Source of the DNA: Thalassolituus marinus
GTDB taxonomy: Bacteria; Pseudomonadota; Gammaproteobacteria; Pseudomonadales; Oceanobacteraceae
NCBI RefSeq assembly: GCF_020320395.1
Contig: NZ_JAEDAH010000088.1
Span: forward strand, 87,221-143,339
DNA: 56,119 nt
Direction of reading: 5' to 3'
The notes under the pieces are model-generated. The model saw nothing but the letters and a program-made list of their open reading frames with translations. It was not told the DNA's origin and did not search any database. The position numbers were made by a program, and so were the translations under genes. The first letter of the stretch is position 1, and the number at the start of each line of letters is the position of its first letter. Below, in pieces: positions 15,665 through 25,115 of the stretch.

Positions 15665-16660
15665 TTACTCAGCGTGCAGCGGATTTTCAGGCAGTGGTTT
15701 ACTCAGTGTTGCGCCCCAGCTGGCCATCTCTGAGGTGCGTACATAGGCCAGGCCGCGCACGCCGGTTTTTACTTTTTCGGCATGCTGCTGCAGTAATGCG
15801 GGTTCAATACTCAGTTTGACGCGGAACATCAGATTGTTGCGCTCTTCGCTGGTTTCCACCGACTTCGGCGTGAACTGCGCATCGGTGGCGACGAAAGATA
15901 CCCGTGCCGGTACCACGTATTCCGGAATCGGATCGAGCACCAGTTTGGCTTCATCGTTCAGCGCCAGATTGCCGGCAATGCTGGCTGGCAGGAATACCGT
16001 CATATAAACATCGGAAATATCCAGCAGGGTCACAACCCGGCCACCGGCGGCCAGTACTTCACCGGCATTGGCTAATACGTACTGCACACGACCGGCACGT
16101 GGCGCCACTATGCGGGTGTCATCAAGCAGGGTTTCCAGCTCGGCCAGTGCTGCATTGGCGGCATCAATACTGGCCAGCGTGCGAGCAGCGGTGGCTTTCG
16201 CCAGACGCAGAGCGGCGCTGGCTGAGTCGTACTGGGCCTGAGCCTGATCCAGTTTCTCTTTCGGCGCTACCTGCTTTTTGTACATGGTCTGAGTGCGCTT
16301 CAGTTCCTGGCTGGCCAGAGTCAGTGCACTTTCGCGCTGAGCAACACCGGCGTTGGCTTCTTCCAGTGCCAGGTTGGCGGCGTTAATCTGCGCCTGCGCT
16401 TCGCGTTTTTTTGCCAGCAGCTGTTTGTTGTCGATGGTGACCAAAAGATCTCCGGCCTGCACCATCTGACCTTCGCGTACCAGCACTTCGGCAATACGTC
16501 CGGCGGTTTTGGTGGCGACTTCTACCTGTTCGGCTTCGAGTCGGCCGTTGGTCTGATAAATACCCTGCGGCAGGTTATTGCCCTGGGTCTGGTACCAGAT
16601 AGTTGCACCCGCCAGGGCGATAATCATCAGGGCAAGGATGCTGAACAGTCTGCTTTTCAT
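15665..16660 (-). CDS. HlyD-family membrane fusion protein (YhiI-like)
   Basis: This 331-residue periplasmic adaptor has one N-terminal membrane anchor (about 5-24) and split biotinyl-lipoyl halves (V-A-T-K-T-A-G-R-I-A-E-V-L-V-R-E-G near 47 and I-V-A-P-R-A-G-R-V-Q-Y-V near 188). Between them lies a long Ala/Gln/Glu-rich coiled-coil hairpin (about 75-180), and a beta-barrel follows. It is the first gene of the operon, 9 bp from rbbA. It is expected to link the ABC pump to an outer membrane channel of the TolC type, which is not encoded here. Confidence 0.94.
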   Translation of the reverse strand: MKSRLFSILALMIIALAGATIWYQTQGNNLPQGIYQTNGRLEAEQVEVATKTAGRIAEVLVREGQMVQAGDLLVTIDNKQLLAKKREAQAQINAANLALEEANAGVAQRESALTLASQELKRTQTMYKKQVAPKEKLDQAQAQYDSASAALRLAKATAARTLASIDAANAALAELETLLDDTRIVAPRAGRVQYVLANAGEVLAAGGRVVTLLDISDVYMTVFLPASIAGNLALNDEAKLVLDPIPEYVVPARVSFVATDAQFTPKSVETSEERNNLMFRVKLSIEPALLQQHAEKVKTGVRGLAYVRTSEMASWGATLSKPLPENPLHAE

Positions 16661-16832
16661 GGGAACTCCGGTCAGTAATCAGTGAGCGGTCCGGAGAAGC
16701 AGCGTCAGACGGTGTCTGAGTCAGCAATCCGGGCTGACAACGAAAGCAGCAGTATAACTGAGGCGTATGTAATTCGAATAACCGCAAAGTTGCGGAATTG
16801 ACCCAGATTACTATCAGATCTGAAACACTGAG

Positions 16833-18050
16833 TTACCGCTGGGTCGGAGGTAGCTGCAGACGATGGAATAAACGGGCGGATAAACCGTGCAGAAAAATAC
16901 TGAGCAATACCGTCAGTACCGTGGTGGCGAAGAACTCGCGATCTGCGGCACTGGTAAAGCCCAGCTGTTCCATAACCAGCAGCAGATACAGAATACTGGC
17001 AATTCCGCGTGGTCCGAACCAGGCGAGAAACAGGCTGGCACGAAACTGCAGACGGGTGCCGAGAAGGGCAATAAACACCGGTATAATGCGCACTACCGTC
17101 AGGCTCAGTACGGCATATATCAATGCCTTCAGTGACATGTAGGGAATGGCATCGGGCACGAAGATCAGGCCGAAGAAAAAGAAAATCAGCAAGCTGAGCA
17201 GCTGGCCTTCGGCTTCACCGAATTCTTTCAGGCGTTCAATCACACGCGCATGGTGTGACGATAAAAACAGCCCGGCGAGAAACGCTGCAATAAAACCGTT
17301 GCCACCCAGTACTTCGGCACCGGAATAGGCAATTAATGCCAGTGCGGGGGCAGACAAACGCTGATACAGAGGCGTCATCCATTGCTGATGTGCAGCGCGT
17401 TCCGACAGCGCGCCGCCGATGCGGCCGGTCATAAAGCCCCATAGGGTACCAATCAGAAACTGCTGGCCGATAAACAGCAACCAGTGCAGATGATCAACAT
17501 GGTGGCTGTCACCTTGCTGACTGCCAGCCAGTAAGGCCAGCACAAATAACAGTACCGGCAGAGCAATGCCATCGTTCAGGCCGCTTTCCACGGTAATGGA
17601 ATGACGCAGGGACTCATCAATGTCGCGCTTGTGAAAAATCGATTGCGCCAGTGCAGCATCGGTCGGCGCCAGCATAATGGCCAGCAAAGCCGCCAGCAGC
17701 CAGCCACTGGCAAACAGACTGTGCGCCAGCAGGGCACCAAGCAGTATGGTGAGGGGCAGACCAATGGCCAGTAAGCGGATGGGCAGGTTTTCAAAACGTA
17801 CCAGGTGAGAGCGCTCAATCTGGCTGGCGTCGGTGAACAGAATCAGCGCCAGACTCAGTTCCGCCAGCAACATCAGACCGCCACCTTCAAGTTCCGGTGC
17901 TGACCAGTTCAGTAGTAGCGGACCACACAGCATGCCCAAGGCGACGAACATCATCGGGGCGGTAATCGCTGCTTTTTCTGTTTTTCGCGACAGCAAACCG
18001 TAAAGAAAAATCGCCGCGGCGATGATCAGCGCTAAGGGGCTGTCCAGCAT
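16833..18050 (-). CDS. CPA1-family cation:proton antiporter
   Basis: This 405-residue antiporter has about 12-13 helices. The ion-site motifs of the CPA1 (NhaP-like) group are present: L-A-P-T-D-A-A-L-A-Q near residue 126 and V-E-S-G-L-N-D-G-I-A-L-P near 152, the latter carrying the N-D pair. A late W-F-G-P-R-G-I-A-S-I-L segment is also typical. It should exchange Na+ or K+ for H+ across the inner membrane. There is no cytoplasmic C-terminal regulatory domain. Its ATG directly follows the stop of the SutA-like gene, so the two are coupled. Confidence 0.92.
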   Translation of the reverse strand: MLDSPLALIIAAAIFLYGLLSRKTEKAAITAPMMFVALGMLCGPLLLNWSAPELEGGGLMLLAELSLALILFTDASQIERSHLVRFENLPIRLLAIGLPLTILLGALLAHSLFASGWLLAALLAIMLAPTDAALAQSIFHKRDIDESLRHSITVESGLNDGIALPVLLFVLALLAGSQQGDSHHVDHLHWLLFIGQQFLIGTLWGFMTGRIGGALSERAAHQQWMTPLYQRLSAPALALIAYSGAEVLGGNGFIAAFLAGLFLSSHHARVIERLKEFGEAEGQLLSLLIFFFFGLIFVPDAIPYMSLKALIYAVLSLTVVRIIPVFIALLGTRLQFRASLFLAWFGPRGIASILYLLLVMEQLGFTSAADREFFATTVLTVLLSIFLHGLSARLFHRLQLPPTQR

Positions 18051-18380
18051 TCAGTCTTCTTCCCAGATAACGCGCAGTGGTTCGCCAAAGTCATCGTAGA
18101 TAATTTTCTTGCGCGGCCGGGAGGACTTTTTCGGGGTGGTGCTTTTAGCCGACTGACGTTTGGTCGATTTACGCTGGTCGATGGTTTTTAACACATCGGA
18201 CACGGGTGTACGTTCTTCGCGTGGTTTTTCAAACGGCAACGAATGATCAATAAAGCGACCGTTGATCAGCGCGCTGGTGCCGCGTTCGACGGTTTTCACC
18301 TCGCCACCCTGCTGCAGGAAAGCGGCTACTTCCTGATCCAGCTGATCGCGTAAATCGCGTTTGGTGGGGCGTTTCTTCAT
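18051..18380 (-). CDS. Small basic protein with SutA-like core
   Basis: This 109-residue protein starts at ATG 18380. Residues about 16-34 (V-A-A-F-L-Q-Q-G-G-E-V-K-T-V-E-R-G) match the F-L-x-x-G-G-x-V-x-x-(I/V)-x core of SutA, an RNA-polymerase-binding regulator in Pseudomonas. The second half is Lys/Ser/Thr-rich and probably disordered, ending Y-D-D-F-G-E-P-L-R-V-I-W-E-E-D. SutA has an acidic N-terminal tail, which this protein lacks, so an equivalent function is uncertain. It lies immediately before the antiporter gene. Confidence 0.62.
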   Translation of the reverse strand: MKKRPTKRDLRDQLDQEVAAFLQQGGEVKTVERGTSALINGRFIDHSLPFEKPREERTPVSDVLKTIDQRKSTKRQSAKSTTPKKSSRPRKKIIYDDFGEPLRVIWEED

Positions 18381-18454
18381 CGGTAACCACGTCGCAGAGA
18401 GGTAAACCACACAGTATAGAGTATTGGCCGGAAAGAAGAATCCCCGGCCAGTGT

Positions 18455-19009
18455 TCAGGCTGCCTGAAGTTGCGGGCGCAGCAGCCAGTAGCGGCCGCTG
18501 AGCAGCAGCGCTGCCAGCAGATAAACCGCTGCCAGCGACCATTTTACGGTCGCCGCGATACCGGCAATCAGCACCAGCGGGTCTGTGGCGGTGGCTGTCT
18601 GAAAAATCCACGTGGCTGTCTGAAAAATCCACGGGCTGTGCAGAATGTTTTCCAGTACATCCAGTGCCGGAAAAATAATGGCTGGAATCAGTGCCAGACT
18701 CCAGCCCTGTGACAGGCGATTAATATTAAGCAACCAGCTGGTCAGTGACAGAGCTAACATTCCGTACCACACAGGATGGATAAAATCGTAAAAATAATGG
18801 CCCTGCAGTGCCGCAATCTGGGCGCTGCTGGCTTGTGCTAATAATTGATTGAATGTGTCGGCATCATAGGTGAGCTGCAACTGAATCAGCAGCGCATCGG
18901 CATTGCCAGCGTGCAGCACGCGGATAATCAGGGATTGAGAAATCACATAAATGATGAAAAACAGCAGAGCAATGCGAGGATTACCCAGCCAGTTGCGCAG
19001 GTGGTTCAT
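18455..19009 (-). CDS. Integral membrane protein of unknown function
   Basis: This 184-residue protein has about four membrane helices (about 13-30, 76-92, 100-118 and 145-170). A hydrophilic segment of 30-72 is probably exposed. I do not recognise the family. Two identical 7-residue copies (W-I-F-Q-T-A-T) sit side by side near residues 127-140, encoded by a perfect 21-bp tandem duplication at 18591-18632, which looks like a recent in-frame slippage. It is convergent with nothing and followed by a weak hairpin at 18425-18450. Confidence 0.72.
   Translation of the reverse strand: MNHLRNWLGNPRIALLFFIIYVISQSLIIRVLHAGNADALLIQLQLTYDADTFNQLLAQASSAQIAALQGHYFYDFIHPVWYGMLALSLTSWLLNINRLSQGWSLALIPAIIFPALDVLENILHSPWIFQTATWIFQTATATDPLVLIAGIAATVKWSLAAVYLLAALLLSGRYWLLRPQLQAA
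18591..18632. repeat. Perfect 21-bp tandem duplication inside a membrane protein gene
   Basis: The unit GTGGCTGTCTGAAAAATCCAC occurs at 18591-18611 and again at 18612-18632 without a mismatch. It keeps the frame and adds seven residues. The lack of divergence suggests a recent event or a variable-number repeat. Confidence 0.95.
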
Positions 19010-19096
19010 GGTGAACGTCCGTTGTTATAGTGTTGAAACCTCAGGCTGCCATATTGCAGCCATTATGGCCATGACCATCCTTTGCCGGAGAGCAGA

Positions 19097-20875
19097 ATGA
19101 ACAAGCAGAAAACGCCAGCCGCCAACGATCGGGTTGCTGCTAAACGTCGTGGCCGGATCGGGATCTACGTCTTTCTTAGTATTTTTTTCATTGCCGGCAC
19201 AGGCGTGTTTATTTTCTCCTCGGTCGTGCCGGCGATTCGCTGGCTCGAAGCGCAGGGCTGGCAGTCGGTGCCGGTTACGATTGAATCGCTCAAGCTCAAT
19301 TCTCATCGAGGTGATGATTCCACCACCTACAGTGTCAGTGCTCGCTACAGCTATCAATGGTACGGACAAAGCTTTCACAGCGAGGGCGTTTCGCTTTACA
19401 GCGGCAGCGATAATGTTGGCAGCTTCTGGCAGGATCTGGAGGGACGCCTGCGCTACGAGCGCCGCCGGGGCCAGTCTCATGCCTGGGTTAATCCGGATAA
19501 CCCGGGTGAATCTGTGCTCGATCGCAGCTACCGCTTCGGACAGTTTATGTTTGGTCTGTTGTTTATGGTGATGTTCTGCGGTATTGCCGGACTGATTCTG
19601 TGGGCAACGCTGCGTTCGGCGAAAACCAGTGAGGCAATGGATAATATCCTTGACGGTAGCAGCGCTGCTGAAGGCATCAGCAGCGGCAATCTTACCGGCT
19701 ATCAGATACTTGCCGGCATGGGCGCTGTGTTCGCCGGTTCCGGCGTGGTTATTGGTGGGCTGGCGATCCCTGAAGAGATGGCCAAAGGCAATAGTGCTGT
19801 GCTTGCGGTGCTGATTTTTCCGGTGGTCGGTGGGCTGATGCTGACCAGCGGGCTGCGTAATATCCGCCGTTGGAAACGCATCGGCAAAACACCGTTTTTT
19901 CCCGACCCGGCACCGGGTTATGCCGGTGGCCAGGTAGGTGGTTCTTTCCAGCTGAACAATGGTCGTTTTATGCGTACACCGCGTTTCCGGCTGCAGTGTG
20001 TGCATGTGTATCAGACGGGATCCGGAAAAGACCGAACCACTCGTCGCCAGGTGTTGTTTCAGCAGGAAATGCCTGCTCTGCAACAGGACGATGGCAGCTT
20101 GCGCGCGTTATTTGATGTGCCGGCGGAACATCCCGGCAGTGGCCGCCAGTCGGGCTATCGTGGATCAATACAGTGGCTGCTTAACTGTGAAGGCTTACTG
20201 CAGATGGCGGAAGGCGATCAGATCAGTTTCGAGCGACAGTGGACGCTGCCGGTGGTGGCAGGAAGCGGTGCCGCAACTCAGCCGCTGTCTGAACATGAGC
20301 GTGAACAGCGCCAGCGTGTGCGGCGGCAGGAAGCTGACAGCAGTGCGCTGGAGCAGATTAACCATCAGCAGGGAGCAGACTTCCTGCGTCTGGAAAGTGA
20401 GCAGGGCCGTCATCTGACGGCCGGGCTGGTACCAGTGTTGTTTGGTCTGATCTTTGGCGGCTCGGGTATGTTTCTGTTCCATCAGGCGGCAAAAGAGGGC
20501 GGTATGCTGTGGTTTATGGCAGCCATTTTTTCTCTGGTGGGCTTTGGCGTGCTGGCGATGGGAATCTTCTGGCTGGGCCGCGGCCTTGAGGCGGAAATTC
20601 GCCCGGGCAGTGCAACGGCGATTCGCAGCATGTTCGGTATGCGCTTGTATCGCCGCACGGTCGCCCTGAATAGCGCCGCTCAGCTCAGTGTGGCTCAGTC
20701 GCTGACGACAAGTGGGACAGACGGTGTGCAGAAAGAGTATTTCCGTATTGTCGCTGAGGCAGACGGTAAAAAGGTCACTCTGGCGGAGGGGATTCTCGGC
20801 AAGGATGTTGCAGAGTCACTGCGTCAGCGTATTGTAGATACCTTAACCGCTGCGCTGGATGATGAACTTAACTAG
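19097..20875 (+). CDS. DUF3592-like membrane protein
   Basis: This 592-residue protein has an N-terminal helix (about 20-42), then a DUF3592-type extracytoplasmic domain (V-P-V-T-I-E-S ... Y-x-Y-x-W-x-G-x-x-x ... A-W-V-N-P-D-N-P-G-E-S-V-L), a helix pair near 150-175, another pair near 205-260, and further helices near 445-495. The W-V-N-P-x-N-P motif is characteristic of the family. The start at ATG 19097 with GGAG 6 nt upstream is preferred to in-frame codons further up. Homologues are often annotated only as DUF3592; function unknown. Confidence 0.82.
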   Translation: MNKQKTPAANDRVAAKRRGRIGIYVFLSIFFIAGTGVFIFSSVVPAIRWLEAQGWQSVPVTIESLKLNSHRGDDSTTYSVSARYSYQWYGQSFHSEGVSLYSGSDNVGSFWQDLEGRLRYERRRGQSHAWVNPDNPGESVLDRSYRFGQFMFGLLFMVMFCGIAGLILWATLRSAKTSEAMDNILDGSSAAEGISSGNLTGYQILAGMGAVFAGSGVVIGGLAIPEEMAKGNSAVLAVLIFPVVGGLMLTSGLRNIRRWKRIGKTPFFPDPAPGYAGGQVGGSFQLNNGRFMRTPRFRLQCVHVYQTGSGKDRTTRRQVLFQQEMPALQQDDGSLRALFDVPAEHPGSGRQSGYRGSIQWLLNCEGLLQMAEGDQISFERQWTLPVVAGSGAATQPLSEHEREQRQRVRRQEADSSALEQINHQQGADFLRLESEQGRHLTAGLVPVLFGLIFGGSGMFLFHQAAKEGGMLWFMAAIFSLVGFGVLAMGIFWLGRGLEAEIRPGSATAIRSMFGMRLYRRTVALNSAAQLSVAQSLTTSGTDGVQKEYFRIVAEADGKKVTLAEGILGKDVAESLRQRIVDTLTAALDDELN

Positions 20876-20943
20876 TGCCTGTTTAATGAATTGAAACGGG
20901 CTCTGGTAAACCGTGTTAGCCGCAGCCTTACAGGAGGGAGTCG

Positions 20944-22836
20944 ATGGTCTGGAATGATGATGCGGGACGCAGCAATCTGAGAGCGCGTCAGCTACTGTCG
21001 CTGGTTGTCATTATGGTGACGCTGTTAACGGCGCTTTTGTCGGTCAGTCTGCATTACTATTTCAGTCGTCAGCTGGCGGTGGAGTCGGCGGAAGATAAAT
21101 ACCGTCTGACGGCAACCGCAACCCGTGACTACCTCGCCAATATTGACGGAAAAGCCAGTGAAACGGTCAGAGTACTGACCCGATTCCCATCCCTGATTAC
21201 AAGCAGCGATCCGCAGCGTGATGTCTGGGTACACAAAGACACGCTCGCGCTGTTTGCCGAGGTGATGCGCGCCACCCCTCTGTTTTATGCGCTGTATATC
21301 GGTTTCGACAATGGTGATTTGTTTGAGCTGGTTAATCTTAACTGCAGCGATGCTGTGCGGCGTCAGTTAAATGCCACCCCATCGGATCGCTGGGTGGTGA
21401 TCCGGGTGGAAGGCGAGGGAGAACAACGCCAGCGCCATTTCGATTTTTACAGCGATGCGTTTGAGCTGAACTTCAGTCGTTCAGAAGTGAGCGACTACGA
21501 TGTGCGGGAACGATTGTGGTACACCAGCGCTGGCACCAGCGAAGCGGTGAAAACACCGGCTTATCTGTTTCAGCATCTGCAGGCTCCGGGTCAGAGCTTT
21601 GTCATGAAATTACCCGGCAGCGAGCATGTTCTCGGTCTGGATATCACCTTTTCAACCATGACTGCTCACCTGCGCGCGCAGGCGCTGAGTGCGGAAGGCG
21701 AGCTATTCCTGTTTCAGGAAAATGGCGAGCTGCTGGCATCGAACGTTCGCGATGAGCAGGCGCGCAAGCTGCCGTTTTCTCCACGCATTGCGCTGACGGC
21801 AGAACAGCGTAGTTTCCTGAACAGCATGGGCAGCATTCGTGCTTCCAACGAAACCGACTGGGCACCGATTGATTTTGCTGTGGCGGGCGAACCTCATGGT
21901 TACAGCGTGGATATACTGCGCCTGGTATCGTCGATGACCGGCATGCCGCTGGCGTTTGTTAATGGCTACACCTGGGGCCAACTGGCTGAACAGTTTGATC
22001 GGGGTGAAATAGAAATTCTGCAGCCGGTGGGGCCAAGCAATGCCTCTGGCGGAAGCCTGACGCTGCCCATCGTGGATCTGCCCTTTGCACTGGTGACTCG
22101 CAGTGAAGACGACATTGATTCGTTTGAGCAGCTCAATGGTAAACGGTTAGTGATGATCAGTGGCTGGTCTGTCATCCCGCAGGTGCGGGCAATGTTTCCG
22201 CATATCGAGGTGCTGGAAGTTGCCGACGCGCGCACGGCCCTGCTTAAGGTCAGCCGCGGCGAAGCCGATGCCACACTGGATACTGCGCTGATTCTGGGTC
22301 AGGGTATTCGTCAGTACTACCTGACAGGTCTGAAAATGGACACCAGCCTGGCTCCTCTGGCCGATCTGCCTACAACGCTGCATTTTAAAGTACGCCCCGG
22401 AGCCGAGCCGCTGGCGCAGATTATTGATCAGGCGCTGGTGAAAATTCCTGCCGAAGCCATCAACGAACTGCGTAACAAATGGTTCAGCGCCAATACAAAG
22501 AGTGGCGTTGGTCGTATGTCAGTGGTGCCGTACAAGCACTTGCAGGAATTACCGCAGCAGCCCCTGCAACAGAATCTGGTGTCGCAGGTTACTCTGAACG
22601 GCGAGGCGTATTTTTCCTTTGCTTCTGTATTCACCCGTGATCAGACACCGCCCGAGTATTTCGCCTTAATGATTCCGGCGAAAAAGGTCTATGAGCGGGC
22701 ACTGCACGAACTGTCGGTGTCGGCCATGGTGATCACCATTGTCTGGTTGTTGCTGATGCCGCTGGTGCTGATCTTTCTGGTCATGCGGCCAGTGAAAAAG
22801 CTGATGCAGAAACATTCGGGCAGCAGTAGTCGTTAG
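20944..22836 (+). CDS. Periplasmic sensor protein with a solute-binding domain but no output domain
   Basis: This 630-residue protein has membrane helices at about 17-38 and 595-615. Between them are a Cache-like region (about 45-240, R-F-P-S-L-I and W-Y-T-S-A) and a solute-binding-protein family 3 domain (about 304-515; D-F-A-V-A-G-E-P-H-G-Y-S-V-D, then P-I-V-D-L-P-F-A-L-V-T and G-E-A-D-A-T-L-D). Such sensors normally continue after the second helix into HAMP plus GGDEF, EAL or kinase domains. Here only V-K-K-L-M-Q-K-H-S-G-S-S-S-R remains before the stop, and no kinase or cyclase gene follows. It may be a truncated receptor or work with a partner elsewhere. Confidence 0.85.
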   Translation: MVWNDDAGRSNLRARQLLSLVVIMVTLLTALLSVSLHYYFSRQLAVESAEDKYRLTATATRDYLANIDGKASETVRVLTRFPSLITSSDPQRDVWVHKDTLALFAEVMRATPLFYALYIGFDNGDLFELVNLNCSDAVRRQLNATPSDRWVVIRVEGEGEQRQRHFDFYSDAFELNFSRSEVSDYDVRERLWYTSAGTSEAVKTPAYLFQHLQAPGQSFVMKLPGSEHVLGLDITFSTMTAHLRAQALSAEGELFLFQENGELLASNVRDEQARKLPFSPRIALTAEQRSFLNSMGSIRASNETDWAPIDFAVAGEPHGYSVDILRLVSSMTGMPLAFVNGYTWGQLAEQFDRGEIEILQPVGPSNASGGSLTLPIVDLPFALVTRSEDDIDSFEQLNGKRLVMISGWSVIPQVRAMFPHIEVLEVADARTALLKVSRGEADATLDTALILGQGIRQYYLTGLKMDTSLAPLADLPTTLHFKVRPGAEPLAQIIDQALVKIPAEAINELRNKWFSANTKSGVGRMSVVPYKHLQELPQQPLQQNLVSQVTLNGEAYFSFASVFTRDQTPPEYFALMIPAKKVYERALHELSVSAMVITIVWLLLMPLVLIFLVMRPVKKLMQKHSGSSSR

Positions 22837-22962
22837 TGCTGCCAGACCTGTCTGATTCACAAACTGGCCCGGTTGCAGTGGACTGGGCTGCTGCCTTGCA
22901 TTAGAGTTCGCCGCCTATTCACTTCCAACTGCGGTGCTCTACCGCTGGCAGACACAGATTTA

Positions 22963-24414
22963 ATGATCCAGTTTTCAGATCTCGGGTTAGCAGAACCCAT
23001 CCTCCGCGCGGTCGCCGATCAGGGCTACGACCAGCCTTCTCCGGTACAGCAGCAGGCAATTCCGGCCATTATTGAGGGCCGTGACGTGATGGCCGCTGCT
23101 CAGACCGGCACCGGTAAGACCGCCGGTTTTACCCTGCCATTGCTGCACCGTCTGGCGCAGGGCAAGAAACCGTCCGCCAACCGCGTGCGTGCGCTGATTC
23201 TGACGCCGACGCGTGAGCTGGCTGCTCAGGTCGGTGACAATGTGCAGGAATACAGTCGCTATCTGAAACTGACTTCAACTGTGGTGTTTGGTGGCGTGGG
23301 TATCAACCCGCAGATGCTGGCACTGCGTAAAGGTATCGACGTGCTGGTGGCTTGTCCGGGACGTTTGCTTGATCTGTACCAGCAGAATGCGGTGCGCTTC
23401 GACGAGCTGGAATGTCTGGTGCTGGACGAAGCCGACCGTATGCTGGATATGGGCTTTATCCATGACATCCGTCGCATTCTGAAATTGCTGCCGGAACGTC
23501 GTCAGAATCTGATGTTCTCCGCAACCTTCTCCAGCGAAATCCGTGCTCTGGCTAAAGGTCTGGTACATGATCCGCTGGAGATTGATGTCAGCCCGCGTAA
23601 CAGCACGGCGCACAGCGTTGAGCAGTGGCTGATCCCATCAGACAAGAGCGCCAAACCGCGTATTCTGGCCAGCCTGCTGAAGGACAATCAGTGGAAACAG
23701 GTGCTGGTATTTATGCGTACCAAACACGGTGCAAACCGTCTGGCGCGTTTTCTGGAAGAACGAGGCATTACCGCTGCCGCCATCCATGGCAATAAGAGTC
23801 AGGGGGCTCGTACCCGTGCGCTGGCCGAGTTCCGCAGTGGTGACATTGCTGTGCTGGTGGCAACGGATATCGCCGCCCGTGGTCTGGATATCGAACAACT
23901 GCCGCATGTGGTGAACTTCGAATTACCGAATGTGCCAGCGGATTACGTCCACCGTATTGGCCGTACCGGGCGCGCCGGTGCCAGTGGTGAGGCTGTATCG
24001 CTGGTGTGTGTGGAAGAGCTGGAAGAGCTGGAAAGTATCGAAGGCCTGATCGGTAAAAGCATCGAACGCCGTGTGCTGAAAGGCTTTGAGCCGACGGTCG
24101 AACTGCCGGTGTCGGTACCGCGCAAGCCGAAGAAACCCAAGAAAGCGAAGAAGCCGAAAGAGCAGAGTGGCAATGCTGAACAGCGTCCGCCGCGTCGCGA
24201 GGGCAATGGCTCTGGCCAGAAGCGTGCGGCAAACCCGGGTGCTAAAAGCAGTGCTAAAAACGGCGGGCAGAAGCCAGCAGGCAAATCTTCTGGTGCCGCG
24301 CCTGGTAAGCGTCCACAGGGCGCTGTAAAAACGTCCGCACAGAATGGCGACAAGCCATCTGCGCCACGTCGCCGTCCGCGTAAGCGTCCGGGTCAGGCTG
24401 CTAAAGCTGACTGA
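22963..24414 (+). CDS. rhlE: DEAD-box RNA helicase RhlE
   Basis: This 483-residue DEAD-box helicase has Q-motif F-S-D-L-G-L, Walker A A-Q-T-G-T-G-K-T at 46-53, P-T-R-E-L, D-E-A-D at 155-158, S-A-T, and helicase C motifs [10 protein letters not shown] and [10 protein letters not shown]. The tail from about 380 is rich in Lys, Pro, Gly and Arg, as in RhlE, and likely binds RNA. The start at ATG 22963 fits the family (M-I-Q-F-S-D-L); in-frame sequence upstream does not. It probably acts in ribosome assembly or RNA turnover. Confidence 0.94.
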   Translation: MIQFSDLGLAEPILRAVADQGYDQPSPVQQQAIPAIIEGRDVMAAAQTGTGKTAGFTLPLLHRLAQGKKPSANRVRALILTPTRELAAQVGDNVQEYSRYLKLTSTVVFGGVGINPQMLALRKGIDVLVACPGRLLDLYQQNAVRFDELECLVLDEADRMLDMGFIHDIRRILKLLPERRQNLMFSATFSSEIRALAKGLVHDPLEIDVSPRNSTAHSVEQWLIPSDKSAKPRILASLLKDNQWKQVLVFMRTKHGANRLARFLEERGITAAAIHGNKSQGARTRALAEFRSGDIAVLVATDIAARGLDIEQLPHVVNFELPNVPADYVHRIGRTGRAGASGEAVSLVCVEELEELESIEGLIGKSIERRVLKGFEPTVELPVSVPRKPKKPKKAKKPKEQSGNAEQRPPRREGNGSGQKRAANPGAKSSAKNGGQKPAGKSSGAAPGKRPQGAVKTSAQNGDKPSAPRRRPRKRPGQAAKAD

Positions 24415-24466
24415 CAGCTTTGAGGGGATAGGTTACTCTGGCCTTAGTTTGTGTCGGAAGTAACCT

Positions 24467-24775
24467 ATGCTCGGCTGGATATTTTTCCTCAGTTTATTAG
24501 CTCTCCTTTATCTGTTCTGGAATCGCCAGCAACAGGCCCGCATTAAGGCGCTGACTGCCGTGCGCAGACATTGTGCCGAAGAAGACGTACAGCTGCTGGA
24601 CGATACCCTGCAACTGGTATCTATGGCTGTGCGCAACGGTCCCGGTGGCCGTCGTTTGCACCGTACCTATCGTTTTGAATTTTCATCCACCGGTGATGAA
24701 CGCTATCAGGGGCAGGTTATTCTGGCGGGGCGTTCGGTTATTGGTCTGCGCCTGCAGACTCATCGTATTCAATAA
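24467..24775 (+). CDS. DUF3301 family protein
   Basis: This 102-residue protein has one N-terminal membrane helix (about 3-18), then R-x-x-x-x-x-x-A-x-x-x-C and V-Q-L-L-D-D-T-L-Q-L, and a C-terminal R-x-Y-x-F-E-F-S-S-x-G-x-x-R-Y-x-G segment, the hallmarks of DUF3301. These small inner membrane proteins are common in marine gammaproteobacteria and their function is unknown. It lies between rhlE and the GNAT-like gene, on the same strand. Confidence 0.9.
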   Translation: MLGWIFFLSLLALLYLFWNRQQQARIKALTAVRRHCAEEDVQLLDDTLQLVSMAVRNGPGGRRLHRTYRFEFSSTGDERYQGQVILAGRSVIGLRLQTHRIQ

Positions 24776-24790
24776 ATTCCCGGAGTCAGC

Positions 24791-25024
24791 ATGATTGAAC
24801 ATCAGCCGGACAAGCAGCGTTTTATTCTTTGTAAAGACGATCACGAGTGCGTACTGGACTATGTGGTGCAGGGTAATCATGTCGATTTTACCCACACCTA
24901 TGTGCCTTTCCGTTTGCGTGGTCAGGGGCTGGCAGAGCTGCTGGTCGAGGAAGGACTGAAATGGGCGCGTGAGCAGCAGCTGAATATTGATGCCAGCTGC
25001 TGGTATGTTAGAAAATTTCTGTAA
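24791..25024 (+). CDS. YjdJ-type GNAT-like N-acetyltransferase
   Basis: This 77-residue protein has the compact YjdJ/GCN5-related fold: a short N-terminal beta part, then V-x-F-T-H-T-Y-V-P-x-x-x-R-G-Q-G-L-A-E-x-L-V (acetyl-CoA loop), W-A-R-E-Q-Q-L, and the closing C-W-Y-V-R-K-F-L. Family members are usually about 90 residues and end ...V-x-K-F-L, so this one is complete. GGAG sits 6 nt before the ATG. It shares a likely transcript with the DUF3301 gene. Substrate unknown. Confidence 0.87.
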   Translation: MIEHQPDKQRFILCKDDHECVLDYVVQGNHVDFTHTYVPFRLRGQGLAELLVEEGLKWAREQQLNIDASCWYVRKFL

Positions 25025-25038
25025 GACTGGCGGTTCAT

Positions 25039-25106
25039 CTTCGCGGGCATGGCCCGCTCCTACAGCCGGTTTTTCCTTCGCGGGCATGGCCCGCTCCTAC
25101 AACCGG
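25039..25106. repeat. Pair of REP elements
   Basis: Two 31-bp units in direct orientation, 25039-25069 and 25076-25106, differ at one base and share the core CGCGGGCATGGCCCGCTCCT. Each contains a GCGGGC/GCCCGC hairpin. This is the Pseudomonas REP family form. They occupy the convergent gap between a GNAT-like gene and a glutamine amidotransferase gene, the usual REP location. Confidence 0.92.
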
Positions 25107-25115
25107 GTTTTCCGT

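Noticed and set aside
19025-20083. A 352-codon minus-strand ORF antisense to the DUF3592 gene.
   Set aside because: It lies opposite a clear coding gene and its protein is Thr/His/Arg-rich without domains: a shadow frame.
22873-22962. A longer N-terminal start for rhlE.
   Set aside because: The added residues have no family match and include Cys/Arg-rich text; ATG 22963 fits the conserved start.
25030-25110. The REP pair as the start of a coding frame on the plus strand.
   Set aside because: It is repetitive palindromic sequence with the REP consensus and shows no coding potential.
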